Notes under the pieces: model-generated | What the model saw: only the letters and a program-made list of their open reading frames with translations | Database searches by the model: none | What the model was told of the DNA's origin: nothing | Shown: positions 44,345 to 53,411 of the stretch, piece by piece | How the letters are laid out: every line of letters starts with the position of its first letter | How positions within the stretch are numbered: the stretch's first letter is position 1 | DNA from: Mangrovicella endophytica | GTDB lineage: Bacteria; Pseudomonadota; Alphaproteobacteria; Rhizobiales; Rhizobiaceae | Assembly (NCBI RefSeq): GCF_002893625.1 | Contig: NZ_PKMZ01000002.1 | Location: forward strand, 638,260-702,259 | Direction: 5' to 3' | DNA: 64,000 bases | Translations under genes and position numbers: made by a program

Positions 44345-44484
44345 GCCGAACGCTGGAGTAGCGTTTTGCCACGGACATTTCTGTCGTCTCCAGCAGCACG
44401 CACGCGGATCCGGGTGCCCCGCCGCCCATTCCGACCTATCTTCTGTGAAACCGTTCGGCCGCAGGGCAGGACGGTTTCTTTTTT
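44345..44484 (+). ncRNA. Candidate small RNA or rhomboid leader attenuator
   Basis: A possible promoter TTAACA (44312-44317), 16 bases, TATTGA (44334-44339) precedes a hairpin with a 7-bp outer stem GCTGGAG / CTCCAGC (44352-44394, with an inner GACA-TTTC-TGTC) and a strong intrinsic terminator at 44447-44484. No plus-strand gene ends here, so the terminator must serve a short transcript of about 140 bases or the rhomboid leader. Family not recognised; it does not look like SRP RNA, tmRNA or RNase P RNA. Confidence 0.4.
44447..44484 (+). terminator. Strong Rho-independent terminator with no upstream gene
   Basis: GAAACCGT / ACGGTTTC (8 bp, 16-base loop rich in C and G) followed by six T: the best intrinsic terminator in the window. 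It lies 36 bases before the rhomboid start and after no plus-strand gene. Confidence 0.85.
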
Positions 44485-44520
44485 GCGCAGATGCCGCGCT
44501 TGCCAGGGTAATCGGTACGA

Positions 44521-45270
44521 ATGAGCCACGACAGCGGACAGCCGCCAATGCCGAAGCTGAAGCAGCCGCCGGCATTCAACGTGCCGGGCGTGGTGCTCAC
44601 GACGATCGTCGTCTTCGCGGCGATCCACGTCCTTCGGGTGCTGCTGCTGACGCCGGCTGCGGACGACAGCGTCATCATCGAATTCTCCTTCATCCCCGGC
44701 TGCTACGCCGCCGGGGTAACGGACTGTGCGATCCGGCCGTCGGGCGCATCGATCTGGTCTCCGGTGACCTACGCGTTCCTGCACGGCAGCTGGATGCATC
44801 TCATCACCAACACCGTCTGGCTGCTCGCCTTCGGACCGCCGGTGGCGCGCCGGATCGGCGACGCACGTTTCCTTCTCTTCTGCATCTGCGGCGCGATCGC
44901 GGGTGCGGCGGCCTTCTGGGCAGTCAACCCCGACCTCCTTGCGCCGGTGATCGGGGCATCGGGGATCGTGTCCGCACTGATGGGCGGCGCATGCCGCTTC
45001 GCCTTCAGTTCCGTCGGCCGGGCCCGGCGCGGTGGCATGATCACCGGGCCGCTGATGGGCATCGGCGAGGCGCTGCGGGATCGCACCGTGCTTTTCTTCA
45101 TCCTCGTCTTCTTCGGCTCGAACCTCATCACCGGCACGAGCTTCGGCGAATTCGTCGCCGATGGCGCCGATGTTGCGTGGGAATCCCATCTCGGCGGCTT
45201 CGCCTTCGGCTTCCTCCTGTTCCGGCTCTTCGACCGCCGCTTTCCGTCAGGCACCTACGCGCAATCTTGA
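44521..45270 (+). CDS. Rhomboid family intramembrane serine protease
   Basis: A 249-residue polytopic membrane protein. The catalytic Ser is in IGASGIVSALMG, the His in ESHLGGFAFGFLLF, and the oxyanion His/Asn in FLHGSWMHLITNTVWLLAFG (given with its ends). The first helix, VPGVVLTTIVVFAAIHVLRV, is preceded by a short cytoplasmic tail. It is predicted to cut membrane-protein substrates within the bilayer; targets unknown. ATG 44521 lacks a good Shine-Dalgarno sequence and sits just after a strong terminator, so expression may be controlled by attenuation or from a promoter overlapping it. Confidence 0.9.
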   Translation: MSHDSGQPPMPKLKQPPAFNVPGVVLTTIVVFAAIHVLRVLLLTPAADDSVIIEFSFIPGCYAAGVTDCAIRPSGASIWSPVTYAFLHGSWMHLITNTVWLLAFGPPVARRIGDARFLLFCICGAIAGAAAFWAVNPDLLAPVIGASGIVSALMGGACRFAFSSVGRARRGGMITGPLMGIGEALRDRTVLFFILVFFGSNLITGTSFGEFVADGADVAWESHLGGFAFGFLLFRLFDRRFPSGTYAQS

Positions 45271-45329
45271 ACTCGGCGCCATTTGCTGCACCATCCATCC
45301 CGGGAGAAGAACAACAACGGGATGGAGCA

Positions 45330-45758
45330 ATGACAGTCAGGCTGATTCTGGAAGCCAAGGGCAGGGACGTCGTCACATTGGAGCCGACGGCGACGATGTC
45401 GGACGCGGTGAGGACTTTGGCGACGAAGCGCATCGGTGCGCTGATCGTCGTTCATCCAGACGGGGGTGTGGCCGGTATCCTGTCGGAGCGCGACGTGGTC
45501 CGGATGATCGGGACCGATGGGCCCGATTGCCTCTCGCGCGCAATCGGCGAGGTGATGACGGCCAAGGTGATCACCTGCTCCGAGGAGACGACCGTCGAAG
45601 AGGCGATGGAGATGATGACGCGCGGACGCTTCCGCCACATTCCGGTCTGCGTCGACGGTCACCTCGTAGGGATCATATCGATCGGCGACGTCGTCAAGCG
45701 GCGGATCGAAGATGCCGAGCGCGAAGCCAGCCATATGCGCGAATACATCACCGGCTGA
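45330..45758 (+). CDS. Tandem CBS domain protein
   Basis: A 142-residue protein made of two CBS motifs (a Bateman module): RTLATKRIGALIVVHPDGG with GILSERDVVRMI, and EEAMEMMTRGRFRHIPV with GIISIGDVVKRRI. Such stand-alone modules bind adenosine nucleotides and often regulate a partner. The short C-terminal tail, EREASHMREYITG, is conserved in rhizobial homologues. ATG 45330 with GGAG upstream. It may be co-transcribed with the rhomboid gene (59-base gap). Confidence 0.92.
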   Translation: MTVRLILEAKGRDVVTLEPTATMSDAVRTLATKRIGALIVVHPDGGVAGILSERDVVRMIGTDGPDCLSRAIGEVMTAKVITCSEETTVEEAMEMMTRGRFRHIPVCVDGHLVGIISIGDVVKRRIEDAEREASHMREYITG

Positions 45759-45781
45759 CCCTCAGACTCGAGGCGACCTCA

Positions 45782-46771
45782 TCAATCCCAGCGAAGGTCG
45801 GGCGCGCTTTCGCAGACGCGTTCGATCTCGGCGATACGGTTCATCGTCTCGCGATAGCCGAGCTCGATGGCCTGTTCGGCCCGGAAGAACTCCGATAGTC
45901 CGATGTCGCGCACGCGCGGCTGCAGGGAGAGATCCGGCGGATCGCCTGCCAAGCGTGAGCGCGAGATCCGGTCCTGGATGATGTTGAAAGCGTCCGCCAT
46001 GGAGCGCGTGATGCCGATCTTCTCCCGGCGGACCGCCGCATCAACCGTCGGAGCGCTGTCGATGCGTCGGGGCTGTGGGGCAGGCGGGGCGCTCTCGCCC
46101 GCGCGCAGGCGCAGCACTGCGGCGCGCCCGAAGAGATCGTAATGCAGGTTCACGGCGACGACGAGCTGCTGCTCATAGGCGCGGCAGACGGAGACGGGCA
46201 CTGGATTGACGAGCGCGCCATCGAGCAGCCGTCGCCCTGAAACCTCTACCGGCTCGAAGACGCCCGGCAGCGCATAGGAGGCCCGCATGGCCAGGACCAG
46301 TGAGCCGGAGTCGATCCAGACCTCGTGGCCACTGCGTGCTTCTGCGGCGACGCAGACGAGGCGGCGATCCAAGCCTTCGATCGTCAGACCGGCAAGCTGC
46401 TCCTCGAGCCTGCGGCTGAGGCGCATGCCGCCGATGAGGCCGGCGCCGCCGATGCGGAAATCGAGATAGCGGATGAGGCCGCGGCGGGTCAGGGAGGTGG
46501 CGAAATGCTCCAGCTCGTCGAGTCGGCCGGCGAGGTAGCAGCCGCCGACAAGGGCGCCCATCGAGGTTCCCGCGATCATCGCGATCGGGATATGCGCCTC
46601 GTCGAGAGCCTTCAGGACGCCGATATGTGCCCAGCCGCGCGCCGCGCCGCCGCCGAGCGCCAAGGCGATGCCGCGCCGCTCGATGCGTCGCGGCGCGGCG
46701 GCCGGTCCGGAACCGCCACCATGCGCTTCCGAAGCGACAGCATCGGCACGCCGGAAGACACGATCGAGCAT
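45782..46771 (-). CDS. Patatin-like phospholipase
   Basis: A 329-residue patatin-fold hydrolase (RssA/NTE-like). The oxyanion loop GGGAARGWAHIG, nucleophile Ser in AGTSMGALVGG and the Asp of the dyad in RRLLDGALVNPVP are intact. A C-terminal region of about 110 residues after position 210 includes KIGITRSMADAFNIIQDRIS, typical of bacterial patatins. It is likely a cytoplasmic or membrane-peripheral lipid esterase. ATG 46771 follows GGAGGAGG. Convergent with the CBS gene. Confidence 0.9.
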   Translation of the reverse strand: MLDRVFRRADAVASEAHGGGSGPAAAPRRIERRGIALALGGGAARGWAHIGVLKALDEAHIPIAMIAGTSMGALVGGCYLAGRLDELEHFATSLTRRGLIRYLDFRIGGAGLIGGMRLSRRLEEQLAGLTIEGLDRRLVCVAAEARSGHEVWIDSGSLVLAMRASYALPGVFEPVEVSGRRLLDGALVNPVPVSVCRAYEQQLVVAVNLHYDLFGRAAVLRLRAGESAPPAPQPRRIDSAPTVDAAVRREKIGITRSMADAFNIIQDRISRSRLAGDPPDLSLQPRVRDIGLSEFFRAEQAIELGYRETMNRIAEIERVCESAPDLRWD

Positions 46772-46843
46772 CCTGCCTCCTCCTCAAGGTCGCGATGACA
46801 CACGGCAAGAGTAGACGGGGATGTTGACGAAGGGATTAAGTGC

Positions 46844-47266
46844 TCAAGCGCCTTTGGAAACGACTGTTTCGAGACGGCCGGCAGCATCGATCCGGCGATA
46901 GAAGCAGGTGGAGCGGCCGGTGTGGCAGGTCTCCTCGGGCTTGGCGACCTCAACCTTCAGCCAGATGGCGTCTTGGTCGCAGTCCACCCGGACTTCCCGC
47001 ACGCTCTGCAGCGCGCCGGAGGTTTCGCCCTTCTTCCAGAGCGTTGCCCGTGAGCGCGACCAGTAATGGGCGATGCCAGTCGAAAGCGTCAGGTCGAGCG
47101 CCTGCGCATTCATATGGGCCACCATCAGCAGCTCGCCGGAGGCCGCATCGGTGACGACAGCCGTTACCAGGCCGTCGCGGTCGAAGCGGGGCGACAGCCG
47201 ATTGCCCTCCTCCAGTTCGGCGCGCGAGGCAGCCTGAGCGAACGGGGCGGCAGCCGTCTCGACCAT
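46844..47266 (-). CDS. hisI: Phosphoribosyl-AMP cyclohydrolase
   Basis: A 140-residue HisI, opening the adenine ring of PR-AMP in histidine biosynthesis. The family core is complete: [49 protein letters not shown] and a Cys-rich [13 protein letters not shown] zinc segment. The frame starts with TTG 47278 inside the end of folE; ATG 47266, 4 bases after the folE stop, is preferred. No other his genes are near. Co-transcribed with folE. Confidence 0.93.
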   Translation of the reverse strand: MVETAAAPFAQAASRAELEEGNRLSPRFDRDGLVTAVVTDAASGELLMVAHMNAQALDLTLSTGIAHYWSRSRATLWKKGETSGALQSVREVRVDCDQDAIWLKVEVAKPEETCHTGRSTCFYRRIDAAGRLETVVSKGA

Positions 47267-47270
47267 GGTC

Positions 47271-47891
47271 TCAGCCAATGCGGGCCATGGCGAGGAAGCG
47301 GTTGCGCTCCAGGATGTCCTCCTTGAAGACGCCGCGGAACGCCGAGGTGACGGTGCGCGAGCCCTTGGTGCGGATGCCGCGCATCGACATGCACATATGC
47401 TCGGCCTCCAGCACGACGGCGATGCCGCGTGGCGCCAGCACGCTTTCGATGGAATCGGCGATCTGGGCCGTCATCGCCTCCTGCGTCTGCAGGCGCCGGC
47501 CGAAGATCTCGACGATGCGAGCGATCTTGGACAGGCCAAGCACCGGGCCCGCCGGCAGGTAGGCGACATGCGCCTTGCCGATGATCGGCACCATGTGGTG
47601 CTCGCAGTGGGAATGGAAGTCGATGTCGCGCACCAGCACCATGTCGTCGAAGCCAGCGACTTCCTCGAAGGTGCGGCCGAGCACCTCGGCGGGATCGGCG
47701 GCATAGCCGCTGAACAGCTCCTCATAGGCTTTCGCGACCCGCGCCGGCGTCTCGAGCAGGCCCTCGCGCATCGGGTCGTCGCCCGCCCAGCGGATCAGCG
47801 TCGCCACAGCCGCCTCGGCCTCTTCGCGCGTCGGCCGGATGACCGTGGATGCGCCGGGCTGCTGCGGGAACTTGCTCACGATCGCATCCAT
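47271..47891 (-). CDS. folE: GTP cyclohydrolase I
   Basis: A 206-residue FolE, converting GTP to dihydroneopterin triphosphate for folate synthesis. Zinc and catalytic residues lie in [20 protein letters not shown] (first part), [19 protein letters not shown] and [17 protein letters not shown]. The frame is open to 47996 with 35 extra residues that include two Cys; ATG 47891 is chosen because it gives the standard alphaproteobacterial start (MDAIVSKFP) and has GAGG upstream. hisI follows within 4 bases. Confidence 0.93.
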   Translation of the reverse strand: MDAIVSKFPQQPGASTVIRPTREEAEAAVATLIRWAGDDPMREGLLETPARVAKAYEELFSGYAADPAEVLGRTFEEVAGFDDMVLVRDIDFHSHCEHHMVPIIGKAHVAYLPAGPVLGLSKIARIVEIFGRRLQTQEAMTAQIADSIESVLAPRGIAVVLEAEHMCMSMRGIRTKGSRTVTSAFRGVFKEDILERNRFLAMARIG

Positions 47892-48158
47892 TCCGACCTC
47901 GTTCTTCTCCGGCTGCGCCTTGTGCGCGGCATCGCCGCAGTTGCAGCCGGGCGTGATCCGGCCGGCATTGCCAGACTTCATCGTTGCGCATCCCATAATT
48001 GGCGGAAGCTGAAAAGGCCGGTATGCGACATCGGCCGCGCTGCCGGCGATCCTTTATCCCGTTCGCCCATGGCTTCCGGTGCGGCGCCCGGGCCCCTATA
48101 TAATTGCGAAGGAAGCGGATTCACAGACCGCTGACGATCATCCGGAGCTCGTGTCACC

Positions 48159-48617
48159 GTGATCGACGACGTCTACAATGCCAAGATCCTCGATTTTGCG
48201 GGCAACATCCCGCGCATCGGCCGTCTCGACGCGCCGGATGCGACCGCCAGGGCCCATTCCAAGCTCTGCGGATCGACGGTGACGATCGACCTGTCTCTCA
48301 AGGACGGAAGCGTCGCCGACTTCGCTCATGACGTGAAGGCCTGTGCGCTCGGCCAGGCCTCGTCCTCCATCATGGCGCGCAACATCATCGGCGCGACGCC
48401 GGCTGAACTGCGCGACGTGCGCGAGATGATGCGCCGGATGCTGAAGGAGAACGGTCCGTCACCCACGGGACGCTTCGCCGACCTGCAGTTCCTAGAGCCG
48501 GTGCGGGACTATAAAGCGCGCCATGCCTCGACCATGCTGACCTTCGACGCCGTGGTCGACGCGCTCGACCAGATCGAAGCGCGCGAAAACAGCGCGGCAG
48601 AAAACGCCGCGGCTTGA
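48159..48617 (+). CDS. IscU/NifU-type iron-sulfur scaffold-like protein lacking the third cysteine
   Basis: A 152-residue protein of the IscU/SufU-like scaffold family (SUF-type assembly in alphaproteobacteria). Cys37 (SKLCGSTV) and Cys62 (VKACALGQASSS) match two of the three cluster ligands. The position of the third (R-x-x-C before A-T-L in SufU/IscU) is RHASTML, with Ala123, so only two ligands remain. It may still bind a cluster with another ligand or act as a carrier. The start is GTG 48159 with CCGGAG about 12 bases upstream. The yidD gene follows on the same strand; folE is divergent. Confidence 0.8.
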   Translation: MIDDVYNAKILDFAGNIPRIGRLDAPDATARAHSKLCGSTVTIDLSLKDGSVADFAHDVKACALGQASSSIMARNIIGATPAELRDVREMMRRMLKENGPSPTGRFADLQFLEPVRDYKARHASTMLTFDAVVDALDQIEARENSAAENAAA

Positions 48618-48727
48618 GTAAGCCGAACCCCTCATCGGCCTGCTCGCCGGTCGAAGGTGGTCGCGTAGGCGTCCCTCAGCTTTCAAGCGGCGCCGTCGGG
48701 GAGACGCATGCCGCGGCAGGGGAACCG

Positions 48728-49111
48728 ATGCCCCGGCTCGATCGGCGAGAGGCGTGCAAGTGCTGCGGATCTTACGCCGCTGCTCCGCTGCCACGCCGTC
48801 ACAGTCGGAACTACGACGGCCCCTTCGCCCGGACGCCAGGGCGGATCATCGGGATGGGACTCGTCCGGCTCTATCAGCTCAGCCTGTCGCCGTTGGTCGG
48901 CGGTCATTGCCGCCATATCCCGACATGCTCCGAATACGCCTATGAAGCCGTGGCGCGGCACGGGCTCCTGCCGGGCAGCTGGCTGGCGCTGAAGCGGGTC
49001 GCCCGCTGTGGGCCATTCGGGCGGGCAGGTCTTGATCCGGTACCCGAAACGCCAGCTTGCGTGGCCGACGGCAAGTCCGGTAAAATATCCTCGTTCTCAG
49101 GAGATGAATGA
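48728..49111 (+). CDS. yidD: Membrane protein insertion efficiency factor YidD
   Basis: A 127-residue YidD-family protein, a small amphipathic membrane-associated factor that helps YidC-dependent insertion. The signature is clear: GLVRLYQLSLSPLVGGHCRH, IPTCSEYAYEAVARHG, GSWLALKRVARCGPFG and GLDPVPE. The N-terminal 45 residues are an extension with CKCC. The frame opens at TTG 48614 overlapping the previous stop, but ATG 48728 with AGGGG 6 bases upstream is preferred. In many bacteria yidD lies by yidC and rnpA; here it follows an iron-sulfur gene. Confidence 0.88.
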   Translation: MPRLDRREACKCCGSYAAAPLPRRHSRNYDGPFARTPGRIIGMGLVRLYQLSLSPLVGGHCRHIPTCSEYAYEAVARHGLLPGSWLALKRVARCGPFGRAGLDPVPETPACVADGKSGKISSFSGDE

Positions 49112-49141
49112 TTAAGCCGCTTCCTCCCGTCGTCATCTGAC

Positions 49142-49177
49142 AGCGTCAGGATCTATCCTGTCGCGATCGCTGACGCT
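49142..49177. terminator. Possible hairpin after yidD
   Basis: AGCGTCAG / CTGACGCT, 8 bp around a 20-base loop that contains CGCGATCG, between the convergent yidD and hypothetical genes. No T-run; low stability of the loop makes this weak. Confidence 0.35.
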
Positions 49178-49195
49178 CGACACCCGATCCTCCGC

Positions 49196-49846
49196 CTAGC
49201 CGCTTAGCTTTTCCAGTCCTTGAAGCAGCTGGCGCCAGACCATGTGCGAAGCGGCTTGGACCCGCTTTGCAATTCGTCTGGCGGCGGCAAACGCCCGACG
49301 CACTCTGCGATAGGGTGTGCGCCGCGCCGCTCGCAACAGCCGCTGCTCGCTGCTTCTTCCAAGCACCTCGCTTTCATCAAACAGCCGCATCAGATCCTGA
49401 ATTGCCTGCATTTTGCGGTCCGGATGAAGGATCCGGAAGTCCTCGGAGCGGAGCGCAGAGAGCGTTTCCGAGATCAGCGACTGCGTCTCGAAGTAGGCGA
49501 TGATGTCACGGCTCGTATTTGGGCTGAGTGCAGCGAACTCGCTCGAGTCGCTCCGAAAGATGGAAGGTGACGGGTCAGCGGAAACCACGAATACGAAATA
49601 GTTCGGGTCGTCCACCAGCCGCTGCCGAAAAACGCCGTCGTAGAGCGCCTGACGGAACGCCGCGGCCAATTCTTCGGTTGGGCCGCGCGTGCACCGGATC
49701 TCCTCGAGTATGTTCGTGTAGAGGAAATACTGTCGCTTCAACCATCGATAGGATGCGACCGCGCCGGTTGCGAGCTGTTGCGCAACCCACACCGAGATCG
49801 GGAAGATCAGCGACTTGGCCCAATCCAAGCCTTGTGCGTCCGCCAT
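49196..49846 (-). CDS. Hypothetical protein
   Basis: A 216-residue protein I do not recognise. It begins MADAQGLDWAKSLIFPISVW, with one possible amphipathic or membrane-associated helix (SLIFPISVWVAQQLATGAV in part) followed by a soluble, charged region with YFVFVVSADPSPSIFR and a strongly basic C-terminus (RRAFAAARRIAKRV). The frame is open to 50020, but ATG 49846 gives a compact protein and has GAAGG near it. Alternative starts are possible. Isolated between yidD and thrS; no functional hint from context. Confidence 0.5.
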   Translation of the reverse strand: MADAQGLDWAKSLIFPISVWVAQQLATGAVASYRWLKRQYFLYTNILEEIRCTRGPTEELAAAFRQALYDGVFRQRLVDDPNYFVFVVSADPSPSIFRSDSSEFAALSPNTSRDIIAYFETQSLISETLSALRSEDFRILHPDRKMQAIQDLMRLFDESEVLGRSSEQRLLRAARRTPYRRVRRAFAAARRIAKRVQAASHMVWRQLLQGLEKLSG

Positions 49847-50064
49847 GCCTTCGTCCCAGCGCCGGGCCTTTTCTAGAGGATAAGTCTCGTTCGAGCGCTG
49901 AAGCAACAGATCGCCGCCGGCCCGCGATGCGGATTTTACCGGCGGGTGCTTGCCTCCGAGTCCGACGATGGTAAGACCCGGGCCCCGGCGCACAGTCGGG
50001 CTTTCTCCATCGATCTTCAAAGCTTTCCCGTGTGGTAGACGGGGGTGAGCGGAAAGGACCCAGA

Positions 50065-52047
50065 ATGATCGACCTCGCTTTCCCCGACGGTTCCTCGAGG
50101 CAATACGAAGCGACCGCGACCGGCGCGGACATCGCCGGCGGCATCTCCAAGTCGCTCCTGAAGAAGGCGGTCGCCTATACGCTCGACGGCGAGCTGCGCG
50201 ATCTCTCCGATCCCGTCGGCGGCAGCGGGCGCATCGAGATCGTCACGCGCGACGATCCGCGCGCGCTCGCCCTGATCCGGCACGACGCCGCGCATGTGAT
50301 GGCCGAGGCGGTGCAGGAGCTGTGGCCCGGCACGCAGGTCACGATCGGTCCGGTGATCGAGAACGGCTTCTATTACGACTTCGCCCGCAACGAGCCGTTT
50401 TCGCCCGAGGATTTCCCGGCGATCGAGAAGAAGATGCGGGAAATTATCGCCCGCAACAAGCCGTTCACCAAGGAGGTCTGGTCGCGTGACAAGGCGCGTC
50501 AGGTCTTCCGCGACAAGAACGAGGGCTACAAGGTCGAGCTGATCGACGCGATCCCCGAAGACCAGGACCTGAAGATCTATGCGCAAGGCGACTGGTTCGA
50601 CCTCTGTCGCGGCCCGCACATGGCCTCGACCGGGCAGATTGGCGGCGCCTTCAAGCTGATGAAGGTCGCGGGCGCCTATTGGCGCGGCGATTCAAACAAC
50701 CCGATGCTGACCCGCATCTATGGGACAGCCTGGGCCGAGCAGGCGCAGCTCGACAATTACCTGCACGTCCTCGAGGAGGCTGAGAAGCGCGACCATCGCC
50801 GCCTCGGGCGCGAGATGGATCTCTTCCATTTCCAGGAGGAGGGGCCGGGTGTCGTCTTCTGGCACGCCAAGGGCTGGAAGATGTTCCAGACCCTTGTCTC
50901 CTACATGCGCCGCCGGCTCGACGAGCACGCCTATCAGGAGGTCAACGCACCGCAGGTGCTGGACAAGTCGCTATGGGAGACCTCCGGCCACTGGGGCTGG
51001 TACAAGGAGAACATGTTCAAGGTGCAGTCGGCCGGCGACGACACCGAGGACGAGCGTGTCTTCGCGCTGAAGCCGATGAACTGCCCCGGCCATGTGCAGA
51101 TCTTCAAGCACGGCTTGAAGTCCTACCGCGAACTGCCAATCCGGCTTGCCGAATTCGGCAATGTCCATCGCTACGAGCCGTCGGGGGCGCTGCACGGGCT
51201 GATGCGCGTTCGCGGCTTCACGCAGGACGATGCGCATATCTTCTGCACCGACGAGCAGATGGCCGCCGAGTGCCTGAAGATCAACGACCTGATCCTGTCG
51301 GTCTATGAGGACTTCGGCTTCGATGAGATCGTGGTGAAGCTCTCCACGCGGCCGGAGAAGCGTGTCGGCTCGGACGAATTGTGGGACCGCGCGGAAAGCG
51401 TGATGACCGACGTCCTCAACACGATCGAGGCGCAGTCCGGCGGACGCATCAAGACGGGCATTCTGCCGGGCGAGGGCGCCTTCTATGGCCCGAAGTTCGA
51501 GTACACGCTGCGCGACGCCATCGGGCGCGAGTGGCAATGCGGCACGACGCAGGTCGACTTCAACCTGCCGGAGCGCTTCGGCGCCTTCTATATCGGCGCC
51601 GATTCGGAGAAGAAGCAGCCGGTGATGATCCACCGCGCCATCTGTGGCTCGATGGAACGCTTCCTCGGCATCCTGATCGAGAACTTCGCCGGCCACTTCC
51701 CGCTCTGGTTCGCGCCCGTGCAGGTCGTCGTCGCCACCATCACCTCCGAGGCTGACGCCTATGCCCAGTCGGTGGTCGAGCGCCTGAAGCGGGCGGGACT
51801 CAGCGCACAGGCCGATCTTCGCAACGAGAAGATCAACTACAAGGTCCGCGAGCACAGCCTGGCGAAGGTGCCGGTGATTCTGGTCTGCGGCAAGCGCGAG
51901 GCCGAGGAAGCGACGGTCAACCTGCGCCGGCTCGGTTCGCGCGACCAGGTGTCGCTGTCGCTCGATGAAGCACTCCGGCAGCTCGCCGCGGAGGCTGTAC
52001 CGCCGGACCTGAAGCGCAAGGCCGCCGGAACGGCCGAAGCGGCCTGA
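50065..52047 (+). CDS. thrS: Threonyl-tRNA synthetase
   Basis: A 660-residue class II synthetase. An N-terminal TGS domain (1-65), an editing domain with [13 protein letters not shown] and the HxxxH plus C-x3-H site, then the catalytic core with [13 protein letters not shown] (zinc Cys), [20 protein letters not shown] (motif 2, in part) and [14 protein letters not shown] (motif 3), and an anticodon-binding domain with VRAKLNEKI-type [16 protein letters not shown] 50065 with AAGGA upstream; the frame extends 11 codons earlier without a site. No T-box or other leader is visible. Confidence 0.97.
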   Translation: MIDLAFPDGSSRQYEATATGADIAGGISKSLLKKAVAYTLDGELRDLSDPVGGSGRIEIVTRDDPRALALIRHDAAHVMAEAVQELWPGTQVTIGPVIENGFYYDFARNEPFSPEDFPAIEKKMREIIARNKPFTKEVWSRDKARQVFRDKNEGYKVELIDAIPEDQDLKIYAQGDWFDLCRGPHMASTGQIGGAFKLMKVAGAYWRGDSNNPMLTRIYGTAWAEQAQLDNYLHVLEEAEKRDHRRLGREMDLFHFQEEGPGVVFWHAKGWKMFQTLVSYMRRRLDEHAYQEVNAPQVLDKSLWETSGHWGWYKENMFKVQSAGDDTEDERVFALKPMNCPGHVQIFKHGLKSYRELPIRLAEFGNVHRYEPSGALHGLMRVRGFTQDDAHIFCTDEQMAAECLKINDLILSVYEDFGFDEIVVKLSTRPEKRVGSDELWDRAESVMTDVLNTIEAQSGGRIKTGILPGEGAFYGPKFEYTLRDAIGREWQCGTTQVDFNLPERFGAFYIGADSEKKQPVMIHRAICGSMERFLGILIENFAGHFPLWFAPVQVVVATITSEADAYAQSVVERLKRAGLSAQADLRNEKINYKVREHSLAKVPVILVCGKREAEEATVNLRRLGSRDQVSLSLDEALRQLAAEAVPPDLKRKAAGTAEAA

Positions 52048-52062
52048 AACGCGGATCAAGAC

Positions 52063-52088
52063 GGTTGAGGCGCACCGGCGCCTCAACC
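52063..52088. terminator. Terminator hairpin after thrS
   Basis: An 11-bp perfect stem, GGTTGAGGCGC / GCGCCTCAACC, with a 4-base loop, 15 bases after the thrS stop and 22 before the end of the convergent gene. GC-rich, no long T-run. Confidence 0.7.
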
Positions 52089-52109
52089 CTCACGGCGTCG
52101 GCGGACCAA

Positions 52110-53273
52110 TCAGTCGGCGTCGACCTCTCCGCCCGCGTCGACTGCCGCCGGATCGCCTCCGGGCGCCGTGACGAGGTCCGAGGTCAGCACCTCCAGGTCC
52201 TCGTCGGCACCGGCTTTGACCTCGAATTCGCGCTGGTAGATCCGGTCGCGGTTCTTGGCGACGATGACATACTCGCCCTCCGCCAGAACCATGGTCGGGA
52301 ATGCACCGACGCTTTCGCCGACGAGGTCGCCGGAGGCGGTCGAGATCGACCAGGCGGTGTCGGCGATTGCCTCGCCGCCCTTCTCGCGCACCAGCTTCAT
52401 CGTCAGCAGCGCCGCGCGGTGGGTGAGCGTCGCCTCGGTGATCTTGCCGGCCTCGACGCGGATGTCGGCACGCACCGCGGCATTGGTCGAGCCGTAATTG
52501 GAGAGGACATGGTAGGTCCCGGCGTTCAGACGGACCACCGAGCCGGCCGCAACGTCGTCGGCGATGAGATTCTCCTGATGTTCGTCGCCGGCCTCATCGA
52601 ACACGTCGAAGGACAGCTTGTCCGCCGGCAGCGGCTTTCCATCAGGCAGGACGGCGTCAAGCTTCAGACCGCCGGCGCCGAGCACGACGGTTTCCTGCGT
52701 CGCCAGTCCGGTGAAGTCGATGCGGCGGGTCACGCCGGCGCGGCCGAAGCCGACATGGAGGAAATAGGAGCCGGCCGGCACCTGGAAGCTCGCGCTGCCG
52801 CCTTCTGCGGAGGCGATCATCGGCAGCTTGCCATCCAGCGACGGCAGCGACGAGAACAGGCGCCAGACGAGTCCCTTGTTGATCGGCGGGCCGTCCTCGA
52901 CCAGCCGCGCCTGCAAGGCGAGCGCGGCGCGCGAGCGGATCGCCTCGCGCGACGGCATGTTCTGCGGGGCATAGGCGGGTAGAGCCGGCAGGTCGATCGC
53001 CGGGACGCCGGCATGTCCCGGCGCACCGGGCAGGGGGATCGGCTCGAACCGCTGTAGCGGCCGCCGCTGCGTCGCGCCGACATCGGCACCGTCCGGAACG
53101 AGCTCGGCGGCCGACGGCGAGACATAGGCGCCGGGCGGGCGCTTCTCGCCGCCGCCGATCAGCCCCTTGATCCCGTTCTCGATGAAGCCGGGGACAGGCA
53201 GATCCTGAGCCTCTGCCGGTGACAGGAAACCGATGCCAGCCGCCGCAAGGCTCGCCAGTGCCGCTCGCCGCAT
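52110..53273 (-). CDS. Secreted multi-domain beta-rich protein of unknown function
   Basis: A 387-residue exported protein: signal peptide RRAALASLAAAGIGFLSPAEA (cleavage near residue 23), a Pro-rich middle (about 70-110), then three weakly similar beta-sandwich segments that resemble carboxypeptidase-regulatory/Ig-like repeats (e.g. ASFQVPAGSYFLHVGFGRAG, VVRLNAGTYHVLSNYG, MVLAEGEYVIVAKNR). Each repeat ends with a G-x-Y-x(h)-V strand. No enzymatic motif seen. A cell-envelope or periplasmic binding role is inferred. ATG 53273 is chosen at the signal peptide; the frame extends to 53336. Confidence 0.6.
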   Translation of the reverse strand: MRRAALASLAAAGIGFLSPAEAQDLPVPGFIENGIKGLIGGGEKRPPGAYVSPSAAELVPDGADVGATQRRPLQRFEPIPLPGAPGHAGVPAIDLPALPAYAPQNMPSREAIRSRAALALQARLVEDGPPINKGLVWRLFSSLPSLDGKLPMIASAEGGSASFQVPAGSYFLHVGFGRAGVTRRIDFTGLATQETVVLGAGGLKLDAVLPDGKPLPADKLSFDVFDEAGDEHQENLIADDVAAGSVVRLNAGTYHVLSNYGSTNAAVRADIRVEAGKITEATLTHRAALLTMKLVREKGGEAIADTAWSISTASGDLVGESVGAFPTMVLAEGEYVIVAKNRDRIYQREFEVKAGADEDLEVLTSDLVTAPGGDPAAVDAGGEVDAD

Positions 53274-53411
53274 CACCCTCGTCGCGTCCCCGTTGCCGAT
53301 CTCACGGGTTGAACGGCAGATCGTGGACGAATTCAAGGCGATTTGCGCGAAGATGCGGATGGGACGGCGATCAGCATAGGCGCGTCACGGGCCGCGGCCG
53401 CGGCTGCCGCC

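Larger units (their letters stand above)
44182..44520. other. Divergent intergenic region with an orphan transcription unit
   Basis: About 340 bases between the leftward PilZ gene and the rightward rhomboid gene. Besides PilZ promoter sequence it contains the candidate small RNA and terminator described separately. No protein-coding frame is convincing. Confidence 0.5.
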
